Assembly (NCBI RefSeq): GCF_963662885.1 | Contig: NZ_OY760062.1 | Span: 1-64,000, forward strand | Source: an uncultured Pseudodesulfovibrio sp. | GTDB taxonomy: Bacteria; Desulfobacterota; Desulfovibrionia; Desulfovibrionales; Desulfovibrionaceae | Length of the DNA stretch: 64,000 bases | Direction of reading: 5' to 3' | Part shown: positions 26,163 through 35,783 of the stretch, piece by piece | How the letters are laid out: every line of letters begins with the position of its first letter | Position numbering within the stretch: position 1 is the first letter of the stretch | Notes under the pieces: generated by a model | Database searches by the model: none | Told to the model about the DNA's origin: nothing | Seen by the model: the letters and a program-made list of their open reading frames with translations, nothing else | Made by a program: the position numbers and the translations under genes

Positions 26163-26546
26163 ATGGCTGTTGTTGATCCTGTAGCCGACATGTTGACCCG
26201 CATTCGGAATGCGTACTGCGCATATCACACCGATGTCGCTGTACCGACTTCCAAGATGAAGTCTTCCATCGCGGGTATCCTGAAGGAAGAAGGTTATATC
26301 GCCGACTACGCTGTCGAGGACAGGGACATCAGTATTACCCTCAAGTACGCTGACGGCAAACCGCTCATTACTGGCCTGAAGAAGGTCAGCAAGCCCGGTC
26401 GCCGCGTGTACGTTGGTGCTTCTGATATCCCCCGTGTCCAGAACGGCATCGGTATTTGTATCGTGTCCACCTCCAAAGGGCTGCTTGAAGGCGCCAAGGC
26501 CAAAGAGGCCAACGTCGGCGGCGAGCTGCTCTGCGAAATCTGGTAA
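26163..26546 (+). CDS. rpsH: 30S ribosomal protein S8
   Basis: A 127-residue S8, with DPVADMLTRIRNA at the start, KKVSKPGRRVYVG and the C-terminal GIGICIVSTSKGLLEGAKAKEANVGGELLCEIW. S8 organises the central domain of 16S rRNA and in E. coli represses the spc operon. AAGGAG precedes the ATG. Confidence 0.98.
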   Translation: MAVVDPVADMLTRIRNAYCAYHTDVAVPTSKMKSSIAGILKEEGYIADYAVEDRDISITLKYADGKPLITGLKKVSKPGRRVYVGASDIPRVQNGIGICIVSTSKGLLEGAKAKEANVGGELLCEIW

Positions 26547-26558
26547 AGAGGTTCCGTT

Positions 26559-27095
26559 ATGTCTCGTATAGGAAAGAATCCCATCGACATCCCCTCGGGT
26601 GTTGAGGTGTCTGTCGGAGCCTCTGAAATCCAGGTCAAGGGTCCCAAGGGAACCTTGAATACCCCGGTCGATCCGGCCGTGGAGTATAAGATTGAGGATG
26701 GCAAGGTGTATGTCTCCCGCGTTGATGATTCCCGCCAGGCGCGCGGCCAGCACGGTCTTCGTCGGACCCTGCTCGCCAACTGCGTGGATGGCGTGACCAA
26801 GGGCTTTACCAAGACCCTGGAAGTCATCGGCGTCGGATACAAGGTGTCCGTGCAGGGCAAGAAAGTCGTTCTGGCCGTTGGGTATTCCCACCCGGTCGAG
26901 TTCGATCTGCCCGCCGGTCTGGAGGCCAAGGTGGAAGGCGCCAAGCTGACCATCGAGGGCATCGACAAGCAGCTTGTCGGTGAAATTGCGGCTCAGATCC
27001 GTCGTGTGCGTCCGCCCGAACCCTACAAGGGCAAAGGCATCAAGTACCTCGATGAGATTATCCGCCGCAAGGCCGGTAAGTCCGGTTCCAAGTAG
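26559..27095 (+). CDS. rplF: 50S ribosomal protein L6
   Basis: A 178-residue L6 beginning [17 protein letters not shown], with [18 protein letters not shown] and the C-terminal signature [16 protein letters not shown]. It lies near the sarcin-ricin loop. Spacing to rplR is 11 bases. Confidence 0.98.
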   Translation: MSRIGKNPIDIPSGVEVSVGASEIQVKGPKGTLNTPVDPAVEYKIEDGKVYVSRVDDSRQARGQHGLRRTLLANCVDGVTKGFTKTLEVIGVGYKVSVQGKKVVLAVGYSHPVEFDLPAGLEAKVEGAKLTIEGIDKQLVGEIAAQIRRVRPPEPYKGKGIKYLDEIIRRKAGKSGSK

Positions 27096-27106
27096 GGGTA
27101 ATAGTC

Positions 27107-27466
27107 ATGAGCAAAAGCAAGAATGCACAGAGGCTTCGTCGCAAGCCCCGCATCAGAAAGAAGATCTCCGGTACCGAAGCTCGGCCCCGTCTGGTCGTCT
27201 ATCGCTCCAACCAGCATCTCTATGCTCAGTTGGTGGACGACGTGAACGGTGTGACCCTGGCCTCCGCCAGCACTCAGGTGCTGAACAAGGACGGCGAGAC
27301 GCTGAAGTCCAACAAGGACTCTGCCACCAAGGTGGGCAAGGCTATCGCCGAAGCCGCCAAGGCCAAGCAGATCGAAGCCTGCGTCTTCGACCGGAATGGA
27401 TATATCTATCACGGCAAGATCAAAGCCCTTGCCGACGGCGCCCGTGAAGGCGGGCTGAAATTCTAG
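27107..27466 (+). CDS. rplR: 50S ribosomal protein L18
   Basis: A 119-residue L18, a 5S rRNA-binding protein, with basic N-terminus, [20 protein letters not shown] and [29 protein letters not shown] precedes the ATG. Confidence 0.98.
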   Translation: MSKSKNAQRLRRKPRIRKKISGTEARPRLVVYRSNQHLYAQLVDDVNGVTLASASTQVLNKDGETLKSNKDSATKVGKAIAEAAKAKQIEACVFDRNGYIYHGKIKALADGAREGGLKF

Positions 27467-27482
27467 TCACCAGGAAAGTAAA

Positions 27483-27974
27483 ATGGAACAGAATGAAAGT
27501 GGATTGATTGAAAAAATCGTCTACCTCAATCGCGTCGCCAAGGTTGTCAAGGGTGGCCGCCGTTTCAGCTTTAGCTGCCTGGTGGTCGTCGGTGATGGTG
27601 AAGGGGGAGTCGGTTACGGCCTGGGTAAGGCCAACGAAGTGCCGGAAGCCATTCGCAAAGCGAGTGAGCGCGCCAAGAAGAACATGATCAATGTTCCTCT
27701 GTTGGACGGCACCCTCCCGTATGAGGTTCTTGGTCGCTACGGCGCGGGCCGCGTTATGCTCAAGCCCGCCAGCCGAGGCACCGGCATTATTGCCGGCGGT
27801 CCTGTCCGTGCTATCATGGAGGCCGTGGGCGTCAATGACATCCTGACCAAGGCCATTGGCACCAACAATCCGCACAACGTGCTGCGTGCCACCATGGCCG
27901 GATTGGAGTCCCTGCGGAGCGCAGAAGAGGTTTCGGCCCTTCGCGGCGTTTCGGTCTCCACTCCCAGAAAGTAG
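27483..27974 (+). CDS. rpsE: 30S ribosomal protein S5
   Basis: A 163-residue S5 with the N-terminal double-stranded-RNA-binding-like part ([33 protein letters not shown]) and the C-terminal [20 protein letters not shown]5 acts in decoding accuracy. Length is normal. Confidence 0.98.
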   Translation: MEQNESGLIEKIVYLNRVAKVVKGGRRFSFSCLVVVGDGEGGVGYGLGKANEVPEAIRKASERAKKNMINVPLLDGTLPYEVLGRYGAGRVMLKPASRGTGIIAGGPVRAIMEAVGVNDILTKAIGTNNPHNVLRATMAGLESLRSAEEVSALRGVSVSTPRK

Positions 27975-27985
27975 AGGATATCGCC

Positions 27986-28159
27986 GTGATTAAAGTTAAG
28001 CAGATCAAAAGCAAGATCTCCTGCAAGCCCGCCCAGGTCAAAACCCTGGAATCCCTGGGTCTGCGCAGGATCAATCAGGTCAAAGAGCACGATGACACTC
28101 CTGTCATCCGCGGAATGATCTACAAGGTCAGACACCTGGTGGAGGTTATCGAATCATGA
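27986..28159 (+). CDS. rpmD: 50S ribosomal protein L30
   Basis: A 57-residue L30 with GTG start at 27986 after GAGGAT. Sequence features are IKVKQIKSKISCKP, a LESLGLRRINQVKEH helix-turn and IYKVRHLVEVIE. Its TGA overlaps the rplO ATG (ATGA). L30 is present in many but not all bacteria. Confidence 0.95.
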   Translation: MIKVKQIKSKISCKPAQVKTLESLGLRRINQVKEHDDTPVIRGMIYKVRHLVEVIES

Positions 28160-28602
28160 GACTTCATGAACTCTACGCCTTCCCGGAAGAATATAAGAAC
28201 CGCAAGCGCATAGGTCGCGGCTCCGGCTCCGGCTGGGGCAAGACCGCTGCCAAGGGTCACAAGGGCCAGAATGCCCGTGCCGGCGGCGGCGTCCGTCCCG
28301 GTTTCGAGGGTGGTCAGATGCCTCTGGCTCGCCGTCTGCCCAAGCGCGGATTCAAGAATCCCTTCCGTGAAGAATACGTTGCCGTGAACGTGGGCCGTCT
28401 GATTGCCCTGTTCGAAGGCAAGGACGAGATCACCGTGGCCGACATGTACGATCGCGGCGTCGTGAAGAGCGGCGCTCCGATCAAAGTGCTTGGCACCGGT
28501 GACGTCGACAAGGCCGTGACCATCGAAGCTCATCGCTTCAGCGCGTCCGCTGCCGACAAGATTGCCAAGGCCGGCGGTACCGCCAAGGCCATTGAGGCGT
28601 AA
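28156..28602 (+). CDS. rplO: 50S ribosomal protein L15
   Basis: A 148-residue L15 with MRLHELYAFPEEYKN, the glycine/arginine-rich RIGRGSGSGWGKTAAKGHKGQ segment that threads into the rRNA core, and GFEGGQMPLARRLPKRGF. It overlaps rpmD by four bases. Confidence 0.98.
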   Translation: MRLHELYAFPEEYKNRKRIGRGSGSGWGKTAAKGHKGQNARAGGGVRPGFEGGQMPLARRLPKRGFKNPFREEYVAVNVGRLIALFEGKDEITVADMYDRGVVKSGAPIKVLGTGDVDKAVTIEAHRFSASAADKIAKAGGTAKAIEA

Positions 28603-28634
28603 ACTCACTATTGATCCGGAAGGGTACTTAGACG

Positions 28635-29945
28635 ATGTCAGGAGTTGATAATATTGCCCGGTTGCCGGAGCTGCGTAAAAAGCTGCTCTGGACGTTCGCA
28701 CTGCTCGCTGTCTACCGGTTGGGCATACACATCCCTATTCCCGGCGTCGATAGTGCCGCGCTTTCCGAGTTCTTCGCTCAGGCGCAGAACACCCTCTTCG
28801 GCGTGTTCGACATGTTCTCCGGTGGTGGACTCAAAAAGATGTCCATCTTTGCCCTGGGTATCATGCCGTACATCTCGGCCTCGATCATCCTCCAGCTTCT
28901 GACCGTCGTCAGCCCCGAGCTGAAACGGCTTCAGAAGGAGGAGGGCGAGGCCGGCCGCAAGAAGATCACCCAGTACACCAGGTATGGCACTGTGCTCATC
29001 ACCGTGGTGCAGGGTTTCGCAATCGCTACCGGACTGGAGTCCATGAGCTCGCCCACGGGCGCGCCCATGGTTCTCTATTCCGGCATCGGCTTCAAGCTGA
29101 TGACGATTCTGACCCTGACCGCAGGCACCGTGTTCCTGATGTGGCTGGGTGAGCAGATGACCGAAAAAGGCATCGGCAACGGCATCTCGCTTATTATTTA
29201 TGCGGGTATCGTCGCCGGCCTTCCGGCCGCGTTGATCAACACCATGCAGCTGATGAGCGTGGGCGAGATCACCCTGTTCATCCTGCTCATACTGCTGGTC
29301 GTGATGGTGGCCACTCTGGCCTTCATCGTCTTCATGGAGCGCGGACAGCGTCGTATTCCCATTCACTATGCCAAACGTCAGCAGGGACGCCGCATGTTCG
29401 GCGGGCAGACCACGCATCTGCCGCTGAAGATCAACACCGCCGGTGTTATTCCGCCGATCTTCGCGTCCTCTATCCTGATGTTCCCTGCAACGCTTGCCCA
29501 GTTCTCGAACAACAAGTTCCTGCAGGACTTCTCGGCCTACTTCAGGCCCGATTCCATCCTGTACAATATCCTGTACATCGGAATCATCATCTTCTTCTGC
29601 TATTTCTATACGGCGATCATGTTCGATCCCAAGGGAATCGCGGAGAATATCCAGAAGCAGGGCGGCTTCATCCCGGGCATCCGTCCGGGTAACCGTACCC
29701 GCGAGTACATCGACAAGGTTCTGGCCCGCATCACGCTGTGGGGTGCCTTCTATGTCTCCGCGGTCTGCGTGCTGCCCATGTTCCTGATCAGCAAATTCGG
29801 CGTTCCGTTCTATTTCGGCGGCACCTCCCTGCTGATCGTGGTCGGCGTAGCCATGGATTTCATGGGTCAGATCGAGTCCTACATGATCTCTCGCCAATAC
29901 GAGGGGTTGATGGGGAAAGGCAACAAAATTAAAGGCAGGCGCTAG
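28635..29945 (+). CDS. secY: Preprotein translocase subunit SecY
   Basis: A 436-residue SecY with ten predicted membrane helices. Typical parts are the plug-side IPIPGVD, GIMPYISASIILQLL, the long cytosolic loop with ERGQRRIPIHYAKRQQGRRMFGGQ, and the last cytosolic loop GFIPGIRPGNRTREYIDKVLARIT. It forms the Sec channel with SecE at 4633. Last classic member of the spc operon, followed by map. Confidence 0.98.
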   Translation: MSGVDNIARLPELRKKLLWTFALLAVYRLGIHIPIPGVDSAALSEFFAQAQNTLFGVFDMFSGGGLKKMSIFALGIMPYISASIILQLLTVVSPELKRLQKEEGEAGRKKITQYTRYGTVLITVVQGFAIATGLESMSSPTGAPMVLYSGIGFKLMTILTLTAGTVFLMWLGEQMTEKGIGNGISLIIYAGIVAGLPAALINTMQLMSVGEITLFILLILLVVMVATLAFIVFMERGQRRIPIHYAKRQQGRRMFGGQTTHLPLKINTAGVIPPIFASSILMFPATLAQFSNNKFLQDFSAYFRPDSILYNILYIGIIIFFCYFYTAIMFDPKGIAENIQKQGGFIPGIRPGNRTREYIDKVLARITLWGAFYVSAVCVLPMFLISKFGVPFYFGGTSLLIVVGVAMDFMGQIESYMISRQYEGLMGKGNKIKGRR

Positions 29946-29947
29946 TC

Positions 29948-30718
29948 TTGAAAAAGTTCAGAGGCGTCTTCCTCAAAAACGATAAAGAGATTGGCCTCAT
30001 GCGTGAGGCCAATCGCATTGTTTCAAGGATTCTCGATGAACTCGGTGAAAACGTCAGACCAGGCGTTTCCACCATGTACTTCGAGAACATCTGCCGCGCA
30101 CGCTGCGACGAGTACGGCGTAAGGCCGAACTTCCTGGGTTACCAGGGTTTTCCTTTCGCTCTGTGTTGCTCCGTCAACGAGGAGATCGTGCACGGTTTTC
30201 CCTCCGAGGATCGCATCCTCAAAGAGGGCGACATCGTCAGTTTTGACATGGGTGTCGAATACAAAGGATTCCACGGGGACTCCGCTCGCACCTTCGCGGT
30301 GGGAAAAGTTTCCCCTGATGCGCAGAAACTCATGGATGTAACACGCGAGTCTCTGTATATAGGGATCGAACAGGCACGACCCGGAAACAATCTGTATGAC
30401 ATCTCCGCGGCAATCCAGTCATACGTTGAAGGGTTCGGCCTGGGCATCGTCCGTCGTTTTGTAGGTCATGGGATCGGCAGTCATCTTCACGAGAAGCCCG
30501 AAATCCCGAACTTCGTACCCAGGGGGCTGTCCGGCGTTCCTCTCAAAGCCGGAATGGTCCTAGCCATTGAGCCGATGGTCACGCTGGGAACACACGAAGT
30601 CGAGGTTCTGGACGACAACTGGACTGCTGTGACAAAGGACGGATCACTGTCCGCTCACTTCGAGCACTCAGTGGCCGTGACCTCCGACGGACCGAGAATA
30701 TTGAGTCTGTCCGACTAG
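29948..30718 (+). CDS. map: Methionine aminopeptidase, type I
   Basis: A 256-residue enzyme that removes the N-terminal methionine from new proteins. The five metal ligands can be assigned: aspartates in SFDMGVEYKGFHGDSARTF, the histidine in VGHGIGSHLHEKPEIPN, and glutamates in LAIEPMV and AHFEHSVAVT. The start is TTG at 29948; the first in-frame ATG would delete part of the fold. It follows secY by two bases. adk, which often lies between these genes, is absent. Confidence 0.96.
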   Translation: MKKFRGVFLKNDKEIGLMREANRIVSRILDELGENVRPGVSTMYFENICRARCDEYGVRPNFLGYQGFPFALCCSVNEEIVHGFPSEDRILKEGDIVSFDMGVEYKGFHGDSARTFAVGKVSPDAQKLMDVTRESLYIGIEQARPGNNLYDISAAIQSYVEGFGLGIVRRFVGHGIGSHLHEKPEIPNFVPRGLSGVPLKAGMVLAIEPMVTLGTHEVEVLDDNWTAVTKDGSLSAHFEHSVAVTSDGPRILSLSD

Positions 30719-30744
30719 CTCCCATGGGGGCCTGAAATTCGGGC

Positions 30745-30773
30745 TTGCTCTTTGTTCCAAAAGGCTGTATAAA
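30745..30773 (+). promoter_or_regulatory. Candidate promoter of the rpmJ-rpsM-rpsK-rpsD-rpoA-rplQ unit
   Basis: TTGCTC at 30745-30750 and TATAAA at 30768-30773 with a 17-base spacer, in the 131-base gap between map and rpmJ. It would let the alpha operon be expressed independently. Confidence 0.45.
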
Positions 30774-30849
30774 ACGCAGCTTCGTTAAAAAGGCCACCAC
30801 CCGAGAGGGGGGTATGGGCATTATTGTTATTTAGACATTGGAGATGGTC

Positions 30850-30963
30850 ATGAAAGTCAGACCTTCTGTGAAGAAAATGTGTTCCAAGTGCAAAGTAATT
30901 CGGCGCAACGGCGTGCTGCGGGTGATCTGCGAGAATCCTCGGCACAAGCAGCGTCAAGGATAG
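30850..30963 (+). CDS. rpmJ: 50S ribosomal protein L36
   Basis: A 37-residue L36 with [15 protein letters not shown] and [11 protein letters not shown]. The zinc ligands Cys11, Cys14, Cys27 and His32 are all present. It heads the alpha operon; infA, often just upstream, is absent. Confidence 0.97.
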   Translation: MKVRPSVKKMCSKCKVIRRNGVLRVICENPRHKQRQG

Positions 30964-30975
30964 AGGGTAAAAACT

Positions 30976-31347
30976 ATGGCACGTATTGCTGGCGTTGATC
31001 TGCCGAGGAACAAGCGCGTTGATATCGCTTTGACCTACATCTACGGCATTGGCCGCACCATGGCCCTGCAGATTCTCGACTCCACCGGAATCGACTGGAA
31101 GACCAACAGTGATGACCTCACTGCCGAAGACGTCAACCAGATCCGTGTTGAGATCGAAAACAACTACAAGGTTGAGGGCGATCTCCGTCGTGAGATCACC
31201 ACCAACATCAAACGCCTGATGGACATCGGTTGCTACCGTGGCCTGCGCCATCGTCGCGGTCTGCCCGTTCGCGGTCAGAAGTCCAAGACCAACGCCCGTA
31301 CCCGCAAGGGTCCCCGCCGTTCCGTCATGGGCCGCAAGAAGAAATAG
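30976..31347 (+). CDS. rpsM: 30S ribosomal protein S13
   Basis: A 123-residue S13 with [27 protein letters not shown], the [17 protein letters not shown] signature and a basic tail ending KK. It contacts P-site tRNA and L5 bridges. A 79-base gap with a GTCTTATAAGAC palindrome follows. Confidence 0.98.
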   Translation: MARIAGVDLPRNKRVDIALTYIYGIGRTMALQILDSTGIDWKTNSDDLTAEDVNQIRVEIENNYKVEGDLRREITTNIKRLMDIGCYRGLRHRRGLPVRGQKSKTNARTRKGPRRSVMGRKKK

Positions 31348-31426
31348 CTCGACAAGAGACTATCGCCAGCGCGCCCGTGCGTGCGCTTGCGTCTTATAAG
31401 ACTTTTATTCAACGGAGATTAAGGCA

Positions 31427-31813
31427 ATGGCTAAACCCCGTCGCTCTGGGAAGAAAAAAGAGAAGAAGAATATTCCCGTCGGTATTGCCCACGTCAAGGC
31501 CACGTTCAATAACACGATCGTGACCTTCACCGACGTCAAGGGCAATGTCGTCAGCTGGGCTTCTGCCGGTGCTCATTTCAAGGGTTCCCGCAAGTCCACT
31601 CCTTTCGCGGCTCAGATGGCTGCCGAAGCGGCCGCCAAGCGCGCCCAGGATTCCGGCATGCGCACCGTGGGCATCTACGTCAAGGGCCCCGGTTCCGGCC
31701 GCGAGGCCGCTATGCGCGCCATCAACAATGTTGGCTTCAAGGTGACCTTCATTCGGGACATCACCCCGATCCCCCACAATGGTTGCCGTCCGCCCAAACG
31801 CCGCCGGGTCTAA
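31427..31813 (+). CDS. rpsK: 30S ribosomal protein S11
   Basis: A 128-residue S11 with [37 protein letters not shown] and [26 protein letters not shown], including the PHNGCRPPK end. It lines the platform near the mRNA exit. Confidence 0.98.
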   Translation: MAKPRRSGKKKEKKNIPVGIAHVKATFNNTIVTFTDVKGNVVSWASAGAHFKGSRKSTPFAAQMAAEAAAKRAQDSGMRTVGIYVKGPGSGREAAMRAINNVGFKVTFIRDITPIPHNGCRPPKRRRV

Positions 31814-31828
31814 TTAAGGAGAAGAATC

Positions 31829-32455
31829 GTGGCAAGATATACTCAAGCAAAATGCAAGCTGTGCCGCCGCGAGGGAGAAAAGCTCTTCCTCAAGGGTGAT
31901 CGCTGCTACACCGATAAGTGCGCCTACGAGAAACGGCCGTACCCTCCGGGACACGCCGGCCGTATGCGTCACAAGATGTCCGACTACGCCATCCAGCTTC
32001 GCGAGAAGCAGAAGGTCCGTCGCATGTACGGCATCCTGGAAGGCCAGTTCCGTATGTACTACAAGCGTGCTGAGGCGCAGAAGGGTGTGGCTGGCCACAA
32101 CCTGCTGTTCCTGCTCGAACGCCGCCTCGACAACGTGATCTACCGTCTTGGCTTCGCCAACTCTCGCGACCAGGCTCGCCAGTTGGTCCGTCACGGCATC
32201 TTCATGCTCAACGGCCGCCGTGTGAGCATCCCGTCCATGCAGGTCAAGGCCGAGGATGTCATCGAGGTTCGTGAGGAAGCCCGCAAGATCCCCGTGATCA
32301 ACGAGGCCCAGGAAGTCATCGCCCGCCGCGGCTGCCCCGAGTGGCTGGAATCCGACGGCGCCAACTTCAAGGGCACGGTTAAGGCCATGCCGAGCCGGGA
32401 AGACATCCAGTTCCCGATCAACGAGCAGCTGATTGTCGAATTGTACTCCAAGTAA
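31829..32455 (+). CDS. rpsD: 30S ribosomal protein S4
   Basis: A 208-residue S4 with GTG start after AAGGAG. The N-terminus has four cysteines (CKLC, with CYTDKC) as in zinc-type S4, followed by [16 protein letters not shown] and the S4 RNA-binding domain [27 protein letters not shown]4 nucleates 30S assembly and can repress the alpha operon. Confidence 0.98.
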   Translation: MARYTQAKCKLCRREGEKLFLKGDRCYTDKCAYEKRPYPPGHAGRMRHKMSDYAIQLREKQKVRRMYGILEGQFRMYYKRAEAQKGVAGHNLLFLLERRLDNVIYRLGFANSRDQARQLVRHGIFMLNGRRVSIPSMQVKAEDVIEVREEARKIPVINEAQEVIARRGCPEWLESDGANFKGTVKAMPSREDIQFPINEQLIVELYSK

Positions 32456-32467
32456 ATAGGGGACTAC

Positions 32468-33508
32468 ATGCTTATTGAGAACGGCGACAAACTCATCAAC
32501 ACCCGCAATTGGAGCGAACTGGTCAAACCCGAGTCCCTCGTGCGCGACCCCAAGTCCTCCAAGATGTATGGTAAATTCATCTGCGAACCCTTAGAGCGCG
32601 GCTATGCCACCACCATCGGCAACGCCATGCGCCGGGTTCTCCTCTCCTCAATGCAGGGCTGCGCCATCGTCAGCGCGACCATTGAGGGAGTGCAGCATGA
32701 ATTCACCACGCTGCCCGGGGTTCTTGAGGACATGACCGAGGTTGTGCTGAACCTGAAGCAGGTTCGCATTGCCATGACCACGGACGAGCCTCAGCGCTTG
32801 GTCCTCGAAGCCAATAAGAAGGGGCAGGTCACTGCTGGCATGATCCAGGAAAACCAGAATGTCACCATTCTGAACAAGGATCAGCTTATCGCCACGCTGA
32901 CCGAAAACCGCCCCCTGAAGATGGAGTTGGAAGTCCGCATGGGCAAGGGATACGTCCCGGCCGACATGCACGAAGGACTGACCGACGAAATCGGCTCCAT
33001 GGTCCTCGACGCCAGCTACTCCCCCGTCAAGAAGGTCGCATACTCTGTTGAACAGGCGCGTGTCGGCCAGATGACGAACTATGACAAACTCATCCTGGAA
33101 GTGTGGACCGATGGTTCCGTCTCTCCCGAGGATGCCTGTGCATACAGCGCCAAGATCCTGAAGGATCAGCTTTCGGTGTTCATCAACTTCGATGAATCCT
33201 CCTCTGAAACGCATGAGGAAGAGGACGATTCCATCGATCTGAACCCGAACCTCTTCAAGTCCATTGATGAGCTCGAACTCTCCGTTCGCGCCACCAACTG
33301 CTTGAAGGCCGCCAACATCCAGCTGGTGGGCGAACTGGTCCAGCGTACCGAGCAGACCATGCTCAAGACCAAGAACTTCGGTCGCAAGTCTCTCGATGAG
33401 ATCCGCCGGGTTCTGGACAGCATGGCCCTCAAGTTCGGCATGACGGTCGAGGATTTTGACAAGAAATACCAGGAATGGTTGAAGAGGAAAGAGAAAAATG
33501 AGGCATAG
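32468..33508 (+). CDS. rpoA: DNA-directed RNA polymerase subunit alpha
   Basis: A 346-residue alpha subunit. The N-terminal assembly domain has [23 protein letters not shown] and the C-terminal domain has the helix-hairpin elements [16 protein letters not shown] and [18 protein letters not shown] that bind UP elements and activators. The acidic linker (ETHEEEDDS) joins them. rplQ starts inside its last 11 bases. Confidence 0.98.
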   Translation: MLIENGDKLINTRNWSELVKPESLVRDPKSSKMYGKFICEPLERGYATTIGNAMRRVLLSSMQGCAIVSATIEGVQHEFTTLPGVLEDMTEVVLNLKQVRIAMTTDEPQRLVLEANKKGQVTAGMIQENQNVTILNKDQLIATLTENRPLKMELEVRMGKGYVPADMHEGLTDEIGSMVLDASYSPVKKVAYSVEQARVGQMTNYDKLILEVWTDGSVSPEDACAYSAKILKDQLSVFINFDESSSETHEEEDDSIDLNPNLFKSIDELELSVRATNCLKAANIQLVGELVQRTEQTMLKTKNFGRKSLDEIRRVLDSMALKFGMTVEDFDKKYQEWLKRKEKNEA

Positions 33509-33995
33509 AAAGTCCGGCCGCAAACTGAATCGGTCCAATACGCACCGTGCCGCCATGTTCAAGAACATGGTCCGCGCGCTCCTGACCTACGAGCAGATTC
33601 GCACCACCGAAGCCAAGGCCAAGGAACTTCGTCGCATCGCCGACAAGCTCATCACCCTGGCCATTCGCAACGACCTGCATTCCCGCCGTCAGGCGTACAA
33701 GGTCCTCGGTAGCCACCAGATGGTTCAGCGTCTCTTCGACGAGATCGGCCCTCGTTTTGCTGAAGGCCAGGGCGGTTACACCCGCATCGTCAAGATGTCC
33801 CAGCCCCGCAAGGGCGACTGCGCCCCGATGGTTATCATCGAGCTGACCAAGAAAGCTAGCGAAGCTTCCGCTGAAGCTCCGGCCAAGGAAGAGCCCAAGA
33901 AGGCTCCTGCCAAGAAGGCTGAGAAACCCGCTAAGAAAGAAGAGCCTAAGGCTGAGGAAACTCCCGAAGCCGCCGAAAAGGCCGACGAAGAATAG
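33498..33995 (+). CDS. rplQ: 50S ribosomal protein L17 with charged C-terminal tail
   Basis: A 165-residue L17. The core ([21 protein letters not shown] through [14 protein letters not shown]) is normal and ends near residue 118. A tail of about 45 residues rich in Lys, Ala, Pro and Glu follows, so the protein is longer than the roughly 120-residue E. coli form. It overlaps rpoA by 11 bases and is the last gene of the block. Confidence 0.97.
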   Translation: MRHRKSGRKLNRSNTHRAAMFKNMVRALLTYEQIRTTEAKAKELRRIADKLITLAIRNDLHSRRQAYKVLGSHQMVQRLFDEIGPRFAEGQGGYTRIVKMSQPRKGDCAPMVIIELTKKASEASAEAPAKEEPKKAPAKKAEKPAKKEEPKAEETPEAAEKADEE

Positions 33996-34000
33996 ATCAA

Positions 34001-34030
34001 AAAGGGCAGGCCTCGCGCCTGCCCTTTTTT
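34001..34030 (+). terminator. Rho-independent terminator after rplQ
   Basis: Arms AAAGGGCAGGC (34001-34011) and GCCTGCCCTTT (34017-34027) form a perfect stem with a five-base loop and a run of six T at its end. It closes the ribosomal block. Confidence 0.93.
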
Positions 34031-34071
34031 GTATTTTACTATAGATTTCATCGATTTTAAGGATAGGTCCC

Positions 34072-34956
34072 ATGGACATCAGAAAGCTTGAAGCGTTTTG
34101 CAAAGTTTATGAATTGCAAAGTTTTTCCCGAGCCGGAGAGGCCATGTTCCTATCCCAGCCGACCATCAGCTCTCATGTCGCCAATCTCGAAGACGAGTTG
34201 GGCGTCAAGTTGTTCGATCGCCTCGGACGCAAGATCATGCCTACCCAGGCCGGTGACGTCCTCTATGAGAGCATGGTGACCATTTTCCGCAATCTCGATA
34301 GGGCCAAGGCTGCCATCGAGGTCCTCCGCGACAGGGTTGTCGGTGAACTGCAGGTGGGTTGTAGCACCATCCCCTCGCACAGTATCCTGCCTGAATTGCT
34401 CAAGTCCTTTTCCGCAAAGTACCCGGAGGTCTCCTTCGTGGTGCATACCGGCGATTCCTCGGAAGTCATCAAGCGCGTAGTGTCGGGTGACTGGCCGGTG
34501 GGTATTGTCGGCAAACGGCCGGAAGAAGAGGAATTGACGTCCAAGCTGCTTGCCCGGGACGAGACCATACTGGTGGCCTCGCCCAACGCCCCCTGGTTGC
34601 CCGAATTGGACGATCCGTCCATGGAACAACTCGTGAGCCTGCCCTGGATCATGCGCATCAAAGGCTCGGCCACGCGCATGGTTCTGGAAAACGCTCTGGG
34701 AAAGGCGGGCTATTCGCTACAGAGCCTGAACATCCGCTGCAAGGTGGAAGGGACGTGCGAGAGCCTGGCGCATGCGGTGCATGGAGTGGGCATGTGCTTT
34801 ACTTCCAAGCTTGCTGCCCAGTCTCTGCTGGACAGCGGAGAGGTCGTGCGCATCAAGGTGCCCGCCCTGGAAGGACGCCGTGAATTCTATCTCATCCACC
34901 ACAGCGGACGGTACATGTTCCCGGCGCTCAAGGCTTTTGTCGAGTTTCACGGCTAG
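34072..34956 (+). CDS. LysR-family transcriptional regulator
   Basis: A 294-residue regulator. The N-terminal winged helix-turn-helix reads MDIRKLEAFCKVYELQSFSR with SQPTISSHVANLEDELGVKLFDR, followed by a periplasmic-binding-protein-like effector domain (GELQVGCSTIPSHSILPELL). AAGGATAGG precedes the ATG. Some Desulfovibrionales LysR proteins with this start are linked with selenium metabolism, but no such gene is nearby here. It converges on mqnA, sharing the four bases CTAG as overlapping stops. Target genes are unknown. Confidence 0.92.
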   Translation: MDIRKLEAFCKVYELQSFSRAGEAMFLSQPTISSHVANLEDELGVKLFDRLGRKIMPTQAGDVLYESMVTIFRNLDRAKAAIEVLRDRVVGELQVGCSTIPSHSILPELLKSFSAKYPEVSFVVHTGDSSEVIKRVVSGDWPVGIVGKRPEEEELTSKLLARDETILVASPNAPWLPELDDPSMEQLVSLPWIMRIKGSATRMVLENALGKAGYSLQSLNIRCKVEGTCESLAHAVHGVGMCFTSKLAAQSLLDSGEVVRIKVPALEGRREFYLIHHSGRYMFPALKAFVEFHG

Positions 34957-35783
34957 TCTTCAGGAATGAAGACCAGTTCCGGTGTCTTGTCGATGATACC
35001 GGTCTCCACCAGGCTTTCGTAGAAGGCACGCATTCCTTTTTGTTCCTCGGGACCGAGGTCGTAGACCAGGCCGTCGAAGTAGGAACACATTTCCTCATCG
35101 TTCAGGCAGCTTTCTTCCGCCGCCATGACGCAGATGTCCCCGATGTTTTCATTTCCCCAGTTCTTGCCCGCCAGCAGCAGCTGTGCGGCCTGTTCGACCC
35201 GTTCACGATCCCGCTGCCAGCTCTCGCGCTGAACGATCCATACACCGAAAATGAACGGCAGACCGGTCAACTCGCGCCAGGCCTCTCCCAGGTCGATGCG
35301 GTAGGGGTAGTCAGGGTGGTATCGCAGGTTCAATGCTTCGTCGCCGATACACAAAATAGCCTGGGGCCGTTCCCCGGTGCCGAGCACGTCGGTTGCGCTG
35401 CCGGTGGTGAAAACGGTCTTGATGTTCCACAGCTTGGCCTGGAGTACGCGAAGAAGTGCAGCCGAAGTGTGGGTCTGGGCACTGACAAGAATTGTTCTGC
35501 CGTCCAGTTCCTCCACAGGCCGCCGGCTCAGAAGCAGGACGGACTGCACCGGTCCGCGGCTGCCAATGGCGATGTCCGGGATAAGATAGTATTTCTCGGG
35601 GTGGCGTGCGTATTCCACGCTGGAGCAGGCGGATACGTCGAGCTTGCCCGCGTCCATGAGCTTGTTGAGCTCGGCGGGCGGCCCTGAAGTCACCTCGCAG
35701 TCCATGGGCAGAATGCCGGTTTCCAGAGGATGGTATATGGGCAGAACATTGAGATAGCCGATTCTTCCGAGGCGGACGGGCAT
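34953..35783 (-). CDS. mqnA: Chorismate dehydratase MqnA (futalosine menaquinone pathway)
   Basis: Converts chorismate to 3-enolpyruvyl-benzoate, the first step of the futalosine route. The 276-residue protein has the MqnA start RLGRIGYLNVLPIYHPLE, SACSSVEYARHPEKYYLIPDIAIGS, and GDEALNLRYHP; the fold is that of a periplasmic binding protein without a signal peptide, so it is cytosolic. Its ATG overlaps the mqnC stop by one base. It is the last gene of the TetR-mqnE-mqnC-mqnA unit. Confidence is high from the combined neighbourhood. Confidence 0.95.
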   Translation of the reverse strand: MPVRLGRIGYLNVLPIYHPLETGILPMDCEVTSGPPAELNKLMDAGKLDVSACSSVEYARHPEKYYLIPDIAIGSRGPVQSVLLLSRRPVEELDGRTILVSAQTHTSAALLRVLQAKLWNIKTVFTTGSATDVLGTGERPQAILCIGDEALNLRYHPDYPYRIDLGEAWRELTGLPFIFGVWIVQRESWQRDRERVEQAAQLLLAGKNWGNENIGDICVMAAEESCLNDEEMCSYFDGLVYDLGPEEQKGMRAFYESLVETGIIDKTPELVFIPED

